DNA from: Woeseiaceae bacterium
Lineage (GTDB): Bacteria; Pseudomonadota; Gammaproteobacteria; Steroidobacterales; Woeseiaceae
Direction: 5' to 3'
Length of the DNA stretch: 64,000 bases
NCBI GenBank assembly: GCA_028227395.1
Contig: JAOIZZ010000004.1
Span: 1 to 64,000, forward strand
The translations under genes were made by a program, and so were the position numbers. Below are positions 52,965 to 61,890 of this stretch, piece by piece. The notes beneath the pieces are model-generated. The model did not search any database and was not told the origin of the DNA. It saw only the letters and a program-made list of their open reading frames with translations. Every line of letters begins with the position of its first letter. Positions within the stretch are counted from its first letter, which is position 1.

Positions 52965-54149
52965 TTACTTAGCTAGAAGTAATACTTTTGTTTCACTGCT
53001 GGTCATTTTTAATCCAACACCAATCATGAGTAAAAATGGAATTGGAATCAATACCAAAGTGAGCCAACCATAATAATACATAATTGTTCCTGCCAATAAA
53101 GAGCCTAGTGCTGACATCCCAAATACACAAAATTCATTAATGCCCTGAGCTTTAAATCTTTCGCTTGATTTATAAGTATAGGTAAGCATGGTTGTGCTAC
53201 CCACATACAAAAAGTTCCAGCCTATTCCTAGCATGACAAGTGCTGTCCAGTAACTGAAGATTGATTGGCCTGACAGGCCAGCAAAGCAAGCTAGAAGCAG
53301 GCCGATAACTCCAACCATCATAACTTTTGAGAGGCCAAATCTTTCAATTAAAAATCCAGATACTAGAGACGGGACATACATTGCTAGAACATGACTACGG
53401 ATAACATTCGCTGTAGCCTCTATAGAATAACCATCAATAACATGCATACTCAATGGAGTTGCCGTCATAATGAAAGTCATAGCTCCATAAGCAACAGTTC
53501 CACCAAGCATGGCCATTACAAAAACCCGTTGACGCATGATGATAGCCAGTCGTCTAGCACCATCTTCAGGGCCCTCTTCACTTGTAACGCGAAAAGGTGA
53601 AAGCATTAATAGTAAAATAGACTGCACCCCAAAAAGAACTGACAAAGAAATTAAACTGCCCGCATAAGGAATATTCTCAATCCAATATTGGCCTCTTGTT
53701 ACTAACTCAGGGCCAAGCAAAGCGCCACCTATTGCGCCTAATAAAATCATAGAAATAGCTCGTCCAACAAATTTTTGCTCAACACTTTCAGCGGCTGCAT
53801 ATCTATATTGCTGAGTAAACGCCGCATTTATGCCAAACATTGCAGCTGCAACAACAAACAGATTAAAACTTTGAGAATGTAGGGCATAAGCAGCAATTAA
53901 AACCGCACTAGCAGCAGAGAGTGATGCAACGCTTGATCCAAATTTTCGACCTATCTTCTTCATCAACATGGTTGCTGGTATTGCTGATAAAGCAGTGACT
54001 ACAACCATTAGTGAAACTGGAAGAGTTGCAATAGATTGGTTGTCCGTTAAAGATGATCCAATTATACCGCCCAGAGTTACTATAACAATTTGACCTGTCG
54101 CTGATATTAATTGACAAAAGAAAAGTATAATTAAATTACGAGAATTCAT
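52965..54149 (-). CDS. MFS transporter
   Basis: The 394-residue protein has about twelve hydrophobic helices. The usual loop between helices 2 and 3 appears as MLMKKIGRKFGSS, and a matching loop in the second half as LIERFGLSKVM. The N-terminus (LIILFFCQLISATGQIVIVTLGGIIGSSL) is typical of YfmO/quinolone-type MFS proteins. The substrate is unknown. It is the first gene of a likely two-gene unit with the FAD oxidoreductase. Confidence 0.83.
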   Translation of the reverse strand: MNSRNLIILFFCQLISATGQIVIVTLGGIIGSSLTDNQSIATLPVSLMVVVTALSAIPATMLMKKIGRKFGSSVASLSAASAVLIAAYALHSQSFNLFVVAAAMFGINAAFTQQYRYAAAESVEQKFVGRAISMILLGAIGGALLGPELVTRGQYWIENIPYAGSLISLSVLFGVQSILLLMLSPFRVTSEEGPEDGARRLAIIMRQRVFVMAMLGGTVAYGAMTFIMTATPLSMHVIDGYSIEATANVIRSHVLAMYVPSLVSGFLIERFGLSKVMMVGVIGLLLACFAGLSGQSIFSYWTALVMLGIGWNFLYVGSTTMLTYTYKSSERFKAQGINEFCVFGMSALGSLLAGTIMYYYGWLTLVLIPIPFLLMIGVGLKMTSSETKVLLLAK

Positions 54150-54295
54150 TTTTCAACTTTATTTGATTGGAGTATTTTAAATGATTGAGTGAAAACATAT
54201 CTTACATAATTAAAAGAGCAATGACCTTAATATTTATGGTAAAAAAATGATTGATCATTAATATACAATGAGTCGATAGAAAATTGGATAACTTA

Positions 54296-55108
54296 ATGAT
54301 TACCAGAGATAACTACTTTCAATATTTCAAATACAGTATTTATATACTCTTGACTCTCAACTTCTATTTCTTTTTTAAAGAAGATGTTGCCGCATTAACA
54401 ATACGATTTCCAGATGGAGTTTCGTTCGATCAAATTATCAACGCCTATGCAACCTCAATTGACACAGTTGCATGGTTGATCTTGGTTTGGATATTAGAAT
54501 TAGAGACATATATCCTAGAAGAGGACCAAATTACTCCGACTATGGAATATATATCAATAGTAATCAGAGCGGTTTGTTATGGTTTTATCGCTTATGCTTT
54601 CTTTGGTTATTGCTTCACCCTACTTTTTTACTATGATACAAATGCAATCCAAGAAACAGACTTATGCTCTTTAGCTAATGGAGCCTGGACTTACTCACAA
54701 ATGATAGGTGAATACACGCCCATCTCTGTTGAAAATTGTACAATTTTAAGCACATCAAATGAATTTTTAAGATATGGAAGCACCTCCGCAATTGTTGATA
54801 TTTCGGGTGCAAAAGATATTATCTGGCTCGGCTGGATTGATGTAATTAACTCAGGCGTTTGGATAATAGTAGTGGCTATTATTGAATTAAATATTAAATT
54901 ACAAGAAAAAAATATTAAGAAAAATCTATCGCAAAAACTAAGTCAATTTAATCAATATATTTTATATCCCATACTTTTCATTAATGCTTTTTATTGGGGT
55001 TTAGAAGGTGATTTTGTCGATTTTTGGGACGCCTTTTTATGGCTTGTGGCCTTTATTTTTATAGAATTAAATATCATTCAATGGCGAGAAGAAAATATAG
55101 AACATTGA
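54296..55108 (+). CDS. Uncharacterised multi-pass membrane protein
   Basis: I prefer the ATG at 54296 to the TTG of the track, giving 270 residues. Five or six hydrophobic segments are visible. A pattern of a Trp-rich helix ending in Glu-Leu recurs three times: WLILVWILELETYI, WIIVVAIIELNIKL and LWLVAFIFIELNII. A polar loop with two Cys (CSLANGAWTY, ENCTILS) lies between helices 3 and 4. I do not recognise the family. It is transcribed alone, divergent from the MFS gene. Confidence 0.7.
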   Translation: MITRDNYFQYFKYSIYILLTLNFYFFFKEDVAALTIRFPDGVSFDQIINAYATSIDTVAWLILVWILELETYILEEDQITPTMEYISIVIRAVCYGFIAYAFFGYCFTLLFYYDTNAIQETDLCSLANGAWTYSQMIGEYTPISVENCTILSTSNEFLRYGSTSAIVDISGAKDIIWLGWIDVINSGVWIIVVAIIELNIKLQEKNIKKNLSQKLSQFNQYILYPILFINAFYWGLEGDFVDFWDAFLWLVAFIFIELNIIQWREENIEH

Positions 55109-55375
55109 TGCCTCCAAATTATTGATCACCTGTCAAAAATTTCAGAACGAAGCTAATCAAATGGTTTACTTTAATTATTTAGATATAGGTCTTCTGCAAC
55201 TATAACAAGTCGGATATGGCTTTATTATTTGTTGGAGAATAATGTTGATGTAAAATTTTCATCCTTGATCGATAAGAGAAGACTTTTATCCTGTCTTTTG
55301 AGCTCTTTTGCTAGTTATTCACATGAGATGCTAAATCATTTATATAATGTCAAAATCGACATTCATTAATATAAT

Positions 55376-55795
55376 TTAATCAATCGATCTAATAGTTATC
55401 ATTGAATTCTCAAGAACTTCTTTAGAAAACAAGTTAGAAGAATCTTGCATGCTTAATCCAGTAAGTGACTTATCTTTATCCAAGTTCATCAGCCAAGGAT
55501 GCCATTCATCAGTAGCATTGCGCCGATAATAGCCAGATACTTGCCACTCTTCGCCCTTCGGAGAAATATATGTTTTACCAACATCCTTATCCACATTAAC
55601 AGGATCTATAATCTCCAGATTAGAAGGTAGCATAAGTGACTTGATTAATATTTCATTTGCTTTTTTTACAATACCTTCTTCAATTTGGCGTTGCGCCTCA
55701 TAAGGTGGTTGTACTGTAGATTGGTAAACAAGCCATGAAAGCGCAAGGCCCGTAATGGTTGCAAAAATAATCTGATTAATCGTGTATTTCTTCAT
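55376..55795 (-). CDS. Uncharacterised membrane-anchored periplasmic protein
   Basis: The 139-residue protein has one N-terminal hydrophobic segment (IIFATITGLALSWLVYQ) without an obvious cleavage site. A soluble part with KTYISPKGEEWQVSGYYRR and DEWHPWLMNLDK follows. It is probably anchored in the inner membrane facing the periplasm. Its ATG overlaps the queE stop as TAATG, so it is translationally coupled to the queuosine genes, but nothing in its sequence suggests an enzyme of that pathway. Confidence 0.7.
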   Translation of the reverse strand: MKKYTINQIIFATITGLALSWLVYQSTVQPPYEAQRQIEEGIVKKANEILIKSLMLPSNLEIIDPVNVDKDVGKTYISPKGEEWQVSGYYRRNATDEWHPWLMNLDKDKSLTGLSMQDSSNLFSKEVLENSMITIRSID

Positions 55796-56436
55796 TATGG
55801 TAATCCCAATATTTTATGGCTTTGAATACTCAACCTCCATTGTGGATTCTTTAAACAATAATCAATGGAGAGCTCTGTGTTTAATTTAGCATTTTTATCA
55901 TCTAATGGTTGTAAGAAAAAGAAATCAAAATTCATGTTTTGAAATAAGTGAGGCGAAGCTGATTTTTCAATTTGCGGGTATACTAATTTTATCTCATTAC
56001 CAGTAATTTGCTTAAGAGTAGAGTTAGCTTTCGGGCTTACGCAAATCCAATCTATATTCTCTGGAGCAAGAATAGTTCCATTAGTTTCAACACCAATTTC
56101 AAAAGAATTTCGATGAAATTCATCTATCAGTTCTTTATCTAGTTGCAAAAGTGGCTCGCCACCAGTACATACCACATACGGACTGATAGCATGTTTTGTT
56201 TTGGGCCAGTTAGCACTTACAGCTTTCACTAATTCTTGTGCCGTTGAATATTTTGCACCACCAATACCATCAACTCCTCGAAAATCAGTATCACAAAAAC
56301 GACATATTGCTTTTTCCCGATCTTTTTCTCTTCCTGACCATAAGTTACAGCCAGAAAATCTCAGAAACACAGCCGGTCTCCCCATCTGCTGTCCTTCACC
56401 TTGAAGCGTATAATATATTTCTTTTACAGAATACAT
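55795..56436 (-). CDS. queE: 7-carboxy-7-deazaguanine synthase
   Basis: The 213-residue radical SAM protein starts YSVKEIYYTLQGEGQQMGRPAVFLRFSGCN. The cluster-binding motif is CX14CX2C (CNLW to CRFCD), the form known for QueE of Burkholderia rather than the plain CX3CX2C. GGEPLLQ and VETNGT are present. It contracts 6-carboxytetrahydropterin to the 7-deazaguanine ring in queuosine synthesis. It lies 2 bp after queC. queD is not in this window. Confidence 0.93.
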   Translation of the reverse strand: MYSVKEIYYTLQGEGQQMGRPAVFLRFSGCNLWSGREKDREKAICRFCDTDFRGVDGIGGAKYSTAQELVKAVSANWPKTKHAISPYVVCTGGEPLLQLDKELIDEFHRNSFEIGVETNGTILAPENIDWICVSPKANSTLKQITGNEIKLVYPQIEKSASPHLFQNMNFDFFFLQPLDDKNAKLNTELSIDYCLKNPQWRLSIQSHKILGLP

Positions 56437-56438
56437 AC

Positions 56439-57098
56439 TTAATTCAACAAAGGGTCCTCAAACCCAGCATTTATAAAGCCTTTTTCTCTTAACTTGCATG
56501 CTTCGCATTGCTGACAGGGCGGTTGCTCGCCTTTATAGCAAGTATGCGTATATGCCATGGCATCCATCGCACCGAGCTCAGCGGCCAGAACCACTGTTTC
56601 GCTTTTGCTTAAATGCATTAACGGAGCATGAATCTTGATAGCATAATCGAGCCCAAGATTTAATGTTTTTTCCATGGCCTCAATTGTATTCTCCCTGCAG
56701 TCTGGATAACCACTATAATCTGTCTGTGATGTACCAATCACTAAATGATTGATTTTTTTCTGCCATGCCAATGAGGCTGCAAATGTCAAGAAAATGAGGT
56801 TTCTTCCAGGTACAAATGTTTTTGGTAAATTCCTGTACTGACCATCATCGAACTCAGATTTGCTTCCAGTTAAGCTATTCTGACCTAAGCTCTCAAACGA
56901 ATTAATAGGGATAATATGATGTGAAATATTATTACTTTCTGCAATTTGTTGAGCACATGATATTTCTATTTTATGACGTTGCCCATAATCAAACGTAACC
57001 GCTTCAATATTTTTTACATCAAAACGTTTTTTCGCCCAATACAAGCAAGTTGTAGAGTCTTGGCCTCCAGATAATATAACCAATGCTTGCTCTTGCAT
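56439..57098 (-). CDS. queC: 7-cyano-7-deazaguanine synthase
   Basis: The 219-residue protein has the PP-loop LSGGQDSTTCLYWA, FVPGRNLIFLTFAAS, and the zinc-binding CYKGEQPPCQQCEACKLREKGF near the C-terminus. QueC makes preQ0 from 7-carboxy-7-deazaguanine using ATP and ammonia. It is the first gene of the queC-queE unit. Confidence 0.96.
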   Translation of the reverse strand: MQEQALVILSGGQDSTTCLYWAKKRFDVKNIEAVTFDYGQRHKIEISCAQQIAESNNISHHIIPINSFESLGQNSLTGSKSEFDDGQYRNLPKTFVPGRNLIFLTFAASLAWQKKINHLVIGTSQTDYSGYPDCRENTIEAMEKTLNLGLDYAIKIHAPLMHLSKSETVVLAAELGAMDAMAYTHTCYKGEQPPCQQCEACKLREKGFINAGFEDPLLN

Positions 57099-57217
57099 AA
57101 ACTTTCTCTGCTAATGTTAATAATATACACTTTAAAATTACAAAGCACATTCATTCTTAATGTTAAATTATAGTAGACAACCAAGCTAAATTTAAGTCAC
57201 AACATAAAAAATAATCA

Positions 57218-57904
57218 ATGAACAACTTTCACAAAAAAAATATTGCAACTCTTCTTTTATTTTCATTGATCTTAATTAGTTGCTCATCCACGTTATTAAA
57301 TAGTGAAATGATTGAAAAAAAATTTGGAACCTATGGTCTTGATGTAATTGAAAATAATAATGAGCACAGAATTTCATTTCTATTCAGTAATAAGGCTAAT
57401 TATATCCCTCTTATTGAAAAAAATGCAGTCAAGAATGATTCAATATACAAAAAAAATTATCATACATTAGCCTTAGTTAGCTTCATAGATTCAAAACAAA
57501 TATTAGACGCTCATGAAGAGATAACAAAAGGCGGCTCCATTGGTGCCACTCTCAAAAAATATGGCTGGAACGTTCATAAAGATAATTTATTTGTTTTTAA
57601 GCTGCATAAACAGGTACTGACAATCACTCAAAAGTGGCTAAATAATTCAAGCGATGAATATATCTCTGTCCATGTTTATAACCTATCAGCTAAAAAAGAA
57701 AATCAAATAATCAAATACGCTGAGATTATTGAATTACATCATCCAGATTATCTTTCTCTGCATGAATTAGAAGTGATTTATGGAACCAAGCGCCTAATTG
57801 AAAGTAATAAGCAAGTATTAGGAATAAAAAAACGAATTATTAATAGGCTATCAAAAGAAAAAAGTAATCAAATTATAATGGATTCACTTAATCTTCAGCT
57901 TTGA
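57218..57904 (+). CDS. Uncharacterised lipoprotein
   Basis: The 228-residue protein has a lipoprotein signal with Cys at about 22 (LLLFSLILISCSS). The remainder is Lys/Asn-rich with blocks such as ERKFGTYGLDV-like KKFGTYGLDVIE, GGSIGATLKKYGWNVHK and HHPDYLSLHELEVIYG. No known domain is recognised. The gene is alone on the plus strand between queC and the decarboxylase. Envelope location follows from the lipobox. Confidence 0.72.
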   Translation: MNNFHKKNIATLLLFSLILISCSSTLLNSEMIEKKFGTYGLDVIENNNEHRISFLFSNKANYIPLIEKNAVKNDSIYKKNYHTLALVSFIDSKQILDAHEEITKGGSIGATLKKYGWNVHKDNLFVFKLHKQVLTITQKWLNNSSDEYISVHVYNLSAKKENQIIKYAEIIELHHPDYLSLHELEVIYGTKRLIESNKQVLGIKKRIINRLSKEKSNQIIMDSLNLQL

Positions 57905-57928
57905 TTTTAATAGACAACAGAACGAAAG

Positions 57929-58051
57929 TTACTCTTTTTGATTATTTTCTTTATCTTTTTTTAAGCCCGGTATTAATCGCCAAGCCAAAAGCATCATGCC
58001 AGCTGAAACAGCAATGGCAAAAAATATAATGATAAACATTAGTAGATTCAT
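57929..58051 (-). CDS. Predicted 40-residue single-helix membrane protein (not in the ORF track)
   Basis: On the minus strand an ATG at 58051 opens a 40-codon frame. It has one long hydrophobic helix (MFIIIFFAIAVSAGMMLLAW) followed by a basic, charged tail (RLIPGLKKDKENNQKE). This layout is typical of small inner-membrane proteins. No strong ribosome binding site is seen. It converges with the lipoprotein gene and is divergent from the decarboxylase gene. Confidence 0.5.
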   Translation of the reverse strand: MNLLMFIIIFFAIAVSAGMMLLAWRLIPGLKKDKENNQKE

Positions 58052-58133
58052 TTACACAGAATAGTATAATTTTAATAAATAATCATAATTTATGACTAAA
58101 TCAACACGATAATAATAAATTAAGGCACTATAT

Positions 58134-59600
58134 ATGAAAGATCAAAATAAGCATGAACAATCATTAGATCCAGAAAATTGGGATGAATTTCAAGACCTGG
58201 CTCATAAAGTTGTGGATGATTTAGTCGATTACCTCAAGACTGTAGGAGATAGACCAGTATGGACCGCCTTGCCAGATGAATCAAAAAAGTTGTTTGAAGA
58301 AGTGTTGCCATTAAAAGGCTCCAAGGATTCAGATGTCTATGAGTCAGTTAAAAATCATATTTTACCCTACCCAACCAATAATATTCATCCAAGATTTTGG
58401 AGCTGGGTTGGTGGGACGGGAACGCCCAGTCAGCTAATCGCTGATATGGTAATCTCTGCAATGAATTCAGGCAGCCTTGGTATGGACGAAACTGCGTCAA
58501 CTCATGTCGAACTTCAGTTGTTGTCTTGGCTAAAAACTCTTCTTAACTACCCGCAAGACTCAAATGGGCTTCTAGTAAGTGGAGGGTCAATGGCAAATCT
58601 AGTGGGTCTAGCTGTAGCAAGAACACATGCTTCAAATTATGATGTCAGGGACGAGGGAGTCAACCTAAAAGATAACTCAAGATTAATGTTTTATGGCTCG
58701 GTAGAAACTCATTCGTGCATTAGAAAAGCAATTGAGCTTCTAGGCCTTGGATCGAAGTCATTAAAATTAATACCAATCAACAATGATTACACAGTTAATA
58801 TTGGTCTTTTGCAAAAAGCCATAGATGAAGATCGTAAAAATGGATATACACCAGCATGCATTATCGCAAACGTTGGCACAGTCAACACAGGTGCTATTGA
58901 CCCTTTGATTGAATTATCCAATATTGCAAAAAAAGAGAATATCTGGCTACACGCAGATGGTGCGTTTGGTGCGATTACTAAATTTGCAAAAACCTCACAT
59001 CACCTTGTTGATGGCCTCGAATTGGCAGACTCAATTGCATTTGATCTACATAAATGGATGTATATTCAATATGATTGTGGGTGTGTTCTCATTCGAGGAA
59101 ATCACCCTCACAAAGAGACATTTTCAGTGATTCCACCATATATCAAGACTTTTGAGCGAGGTCTTGCATCAGGCCCAATCAATTTTTCAGAATATGGAGT
59201 TCAACTGTCGCGCTCATTTAAAGCTCTGCGAGCCTGGATGGCGCTAAAAATTGAAGGTGCAGATAAATATAGTGCCCAAATTGAGCAGAATATAGATCAA
59301 GCAAAATACCTTACTCAGCTAGTCGAAGATCATCATGACCTAGAGTTGCTAGCTCCTACATCACTGAATATCGTTAACTTTAGATATATTATGCCTCCGA
59401 TTAAAGGTGACCAACTAAATGACCTAAACAGAGAAATCTTGATGAGATTACATGAAAGCGGTAGTTCTGCTCCCTCTTCCACACTATTAAATGGACATTT
59501 CTCAATTAGAGTTGCAATTTGCAATCACAGAAGCCGACAGGCTGATTTTGATAATCTAGTGTTAGATGTTGTTAAAATTGGAAAAGAGATAATTAAATAA
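58134..59600 (+). CDS. PLP-dependent group II (aromatic amino acid type) decarboxylase
   Basis: The 488-residue protein has the group II decarboxylase fold. N-terminal HPRFWSWVGG, GLLVSGGSMANL, the PLP-ring contact THSCIRKA and the WLHADGAFGA motif are present. The Schiff-base Lys lies in FDLHKWMYIQYD. The family includes aromatic-L-amino-acid, tyrosine and 2,4-diaminobutyrate decarboxylases, with no sure choice from sequence alone. Cytosolic. It stands alone; its product could be an amine such as tyramine or tryptamine, which is inference. Confidence 0.87.
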   Translation: MKDQNKHEQSLDPENWDEFQDLAHKVVDDLVDYLKTVGDRPVWTALPDESKKLFEEVLPLKGSKDSDVYESVKNHILPYPTNNIHPRFWSWVGGTGTPSQLIADMVISAMNSGSLGMDETASTHVELQLLSWLKTLLNYPQDSNGLLVSGGSMANLVGLAVARTHASNYDVRDEGVNLKDNSRLMFYGSVETHSCIRKAIELLGLGSKSLKLIPINNDYTVNIGLLQKAIDEDRKNGYTPACIIANVGTVNTGAIDPLIELSNIAKKENIWLHADGAFGAITKFAKTSHHLVDGLELADSIAFDLHKWMYIQYDCGCVLIRGNHPHKETFSVIPPYIKTFERGLASGPINFSEYGVQLSRSFKALRAWMALKIEGADKYSAQIEQNIDQAKYLTQLVEDHHDLELLAPTSLNIVNFRYIMPPIKGDQLNDLNREILMRLHESGSSAPSSTLLNGHFSIRVAICNHRSRQADFDNLVLDVVKIGKEIIK

Positions 59601-59637
59601 ATATATATATTTCAATGATTTATAATAAATAATTAAT

Positions 59638-61014
59638 TTATATTATCGGTTCGAACGGCAAGGAAACAATTATACATGCTCCCGCCTTATAACTTGCATC
59701 AAGGTCTAAAGAGCCACCATGTGCTCTGGCGATAAGTTTTGCAATATATAATCCCAGTCCCGTTCCACCAGTATGCCTAGCCCTGGATGGATCACCCCTG
59801 TAGAATGGCTCACCTAAAAACTTTGCCTCCTCCTCTGAAAATCCTGGTCCAGAATCACAAACCTTTATTAATGTTGCATCAGATGTAACTGAGAAATCAA
59901 CCATTACGATAGCTTTTTTATCTAAATTGTAATTCAGTGCATTGTTTATAAGATTTTTAATCATCAATATCACTCTTGCCTTGTCAGCATTCAAGTACAT
60001 ATCATCTGGGAAATTAAATTTTATTAAGTATTTTTCTCTTGGAAAAAAATCAGTAATTAGCTTTTCAGTAATATCAGCTATTGAAGCTCGCTCAATATTA
60101 ATACCTTCGTGGCGTCCATTAAGTCGCTCTGCTTCGATTAGTGTAGAGATCACTTTTTCCATTTCATCAAGATCACTGATAAGGTCACTTTGATCTTCAC
60201 GGTTATTCTGCAGCTCAAGCGCAAGCCTTAATCTTGATAATGGCGATCTTAACTCGTGACTGATGCCTAATAACAACTGACGTTTCGCATCAAGCATCAA
60301 TTCAACGTCTTCTGCCATTTTATTCACATCCAATGCCAAATCGCCTAACTCATCATTTCTAAATTTTCTAATGCGAAAAGCAACGTTACCCCGTCCTATC
60401 TCTGCTGCACCACGCCTGACAATCTCAATGGGCATAAATAACCACCTAACAGGCAAATATGTTAGTAATACTAAGAGCAAAGTAAAAAGAATAATAATTA
60501 GATTATAGCCGCCCTGCTCAATCTTTATATAACGTGGAAGGCTTTTCTGTTCTGCAATAGAGGTTATTTTAGGAGTAGATACTACTATTGCGTAGCCACT
60601 CTCTTCGATTTTCAAAAACCGATGAAAACCATCATTCGCAAATTCAACACCTTCAAGCTCATTCAGCCATTGATTTGAATCATCACTAAGTTGATCACTA
60701 ATCGCAAACTCTAGGTCTTTTAAATACGGAAAGGAAGGTGCTGATGCCCAGGTTATATCTGGACCTAAAATTCTTATGTCTACAGGTACTTGCTTGGTAA
60801 TTGCAATTGCATTTTCTATTTTTGGCGGATTTCCAATATCTTGCTTTACATACTCAATATGCAAAGACAAATGGCCATTAACTAGCTCTCTGAGCTCATC
60901 TGTTTGATATACCCAACGTAGGCCAAAAATTGAGGCATATGCAAAGACAGCACCTGATAATAGAAATATACCCAGTAGACGCAGAGACAATGAATGTCCG
61001 ATACGCGTGAACAT
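59638..61014 (-). CDS. Sensor histidine kinase
   Basis: The 458-residue protein has a membrane helix at about 11-31, a periplasmic domain to about 168, a second helix (YNLIIILFTLLLVLLTYLPV) and a HAMP linker (IEIVRRGAAEIGRGNVAFRI). The dimerisation domain carries the phosphoacceptor His at about 253 (GISHELRSPLSRLRL). The ATPase domain has NLINNALNYN, VCDSGPGFSEEE and GTGLGLYIAKLIARAHGG. It follows the response regulator gene by 6 bp. The order and form resemble CpxA/RstB-like envelope sensors; the signal is unknown. Confidence 0.93.
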   Translation of the reverse strand: MFTRIGHSLSLRLLGIFLLSGAVFAYASIFGLRWVYQTDELRELVNGHLSLHIEYVKQDIGNPPKIENAIAITKQVPVDIRILGPDITWASAPSFPYLKDLEFAISDQLSDDSNQWLNELEGVEFANDGFHRFLKIEESGYAIVVSTPKITSIAEQKSLPRYIKIEQGGYNLIIILFTLLLVLLTYLPVRWLFMPIEIVRRGAAEIGRGNVAFRIRKFRNDELGDLALDVNKMAEDVELMLDAKRQLLLGISHELRSPLSRLRLALELQNNREDQSDLISDLDEMEKVISTLIEAERLNGRHEGINIERASIADITEKLITDFFPREKYLIKFNFPDDMYLNADKARVILMIKNLINNALNYNLDKKAIVMVDFSVTSDATLIKVCDSGPGFSEEEAKFLGEPFYRGDPSRARHTGGTGLGLYIAKLIARAHGGSLDLDASYKAGACIIVSLPFEPII

Positions 61015-61020
61015 TTTAAA

Positions 61021-61716
61021 TTAAGCTTTTAACTCTTTTGCAACAAAGATGTAACCACTACCCCAGATTGTTTGAATGAAACGGGCAGGCTTAGCCTTAT
61101 CTCCTATTTTATTCCTCACACGACTGACCATAATATCTATTGACCGAGTTAAAATAGTAGCATTTATTCCTCTTAATTTTGATAAAAGCTCATCTCTATG
61201 CATTTTTTTCCCAGTGTTTTTTGCAAGAATAAATAGTAACTCATATTCCATTGAGGTTAGTTCAACAGCATTACCATCAACTTTTGCAGTCCGACTGTTT
61301 GTATCAAGTATTAAACCATCAAATTTAAGCACACCATCACTAGATTTAACCTCTTTATCAACACGTCTTAGAACTGATTGTATTCTCGCTACCAATTCTC
61401 TTGGTTCAAAAGGCTTGCCAATATAATCATCAGCGCCCAGTTCAAGTCCTGATATGCGATCAGAAACATCACCTCTTGCAGTCAACATAATGATAGGAAC
61501 ATTACTTTTTTTTCTAATTTCAGCGCAAACATCGAAACCATTCTTTCCCGGGAGCATAACATCGAGAAGTAATAAATCAGGATCAGATATGTCAAATCTT
61601 TTTAGACCTTTTTCAGCATCACCCACACAGTCAAGCTTCATACCATATCGCGATAAGTAATTTTTTAGTAACTCAGAATGCCTGAAGTCATCATCTATTA
61701 GAAGTACTTTTACCAT
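61021..61716 (-). CDS. OmpR-family response regulator
   Basis: The 231-residue protein has a receiver domain with acidic DDD at 8-10, the phosphoacceptor Asp at 52 (LLLLDVMLPGKNG), Thr in IIMLTARGD and Lys in GKPFEPRELVARI. A winged-helix DNA-binding domain follows (VELTSMEYELLFILAKN, SIDIMVSRVRNKIG, IQTIWGSGYIF). It is the partner of the kinase encoded 6 bp downstream. The target genes are unknown, and the divergent M19 dipeptidase operon is a candidate. Confidence 0.94.
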   Translation of the reverse strand: MVKVLLIDDDFRHSELLKNYLSRYGMKLDCVGDAEKGLKRFDISDPDLLLLDVMLPGKNGFDVCAEIRKKSNVPIIMLTARGDVSDRISGLELGADDYIGKPFEPRELVARIQSVLRRVDKEVKSSDGVLKFDGLILDTNSRTAKVDGNAVELTSMEYELLFILAKNTGKKMHRDELLSKLRGINATILTRSIDIMVSRVRNKIGDKAKPARFIQTIWGSGYIFVAKELKA

Positions 61717-61810
61717 GACGTTATTATACTTTCATTGTAAAACCCAAGTAAATCAATATGATAGTTGTTACGAATTGAAACAAATAATTACTCTTTAAAA
61801 ATGCAATTTT

Positions 61811-61826
61811 TGTGATGCTAATCACT
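61811..61826. promoter_or_regulatory. CRP-like operator upstream of the M19 dipeptidase gene
   Basis: TGTGA-TGCTAA-TCACT matches the CRP consensus TGTGA-N6-TCACA at nine of ten half-site positions. It is about 65 bp before the dipeptidase ATG, ahead of possible -10 elements TATACT (61838) and TATAAC (61855). Whether this organism has a CRP homologue is not visible here. Confidence 0.4.
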
Positions 61827-61890
61827 TGATTTTTACCTATACTTAGTTCAGAAATATAACACATCATAGCCTTACAAATAGGAGCTTAAA

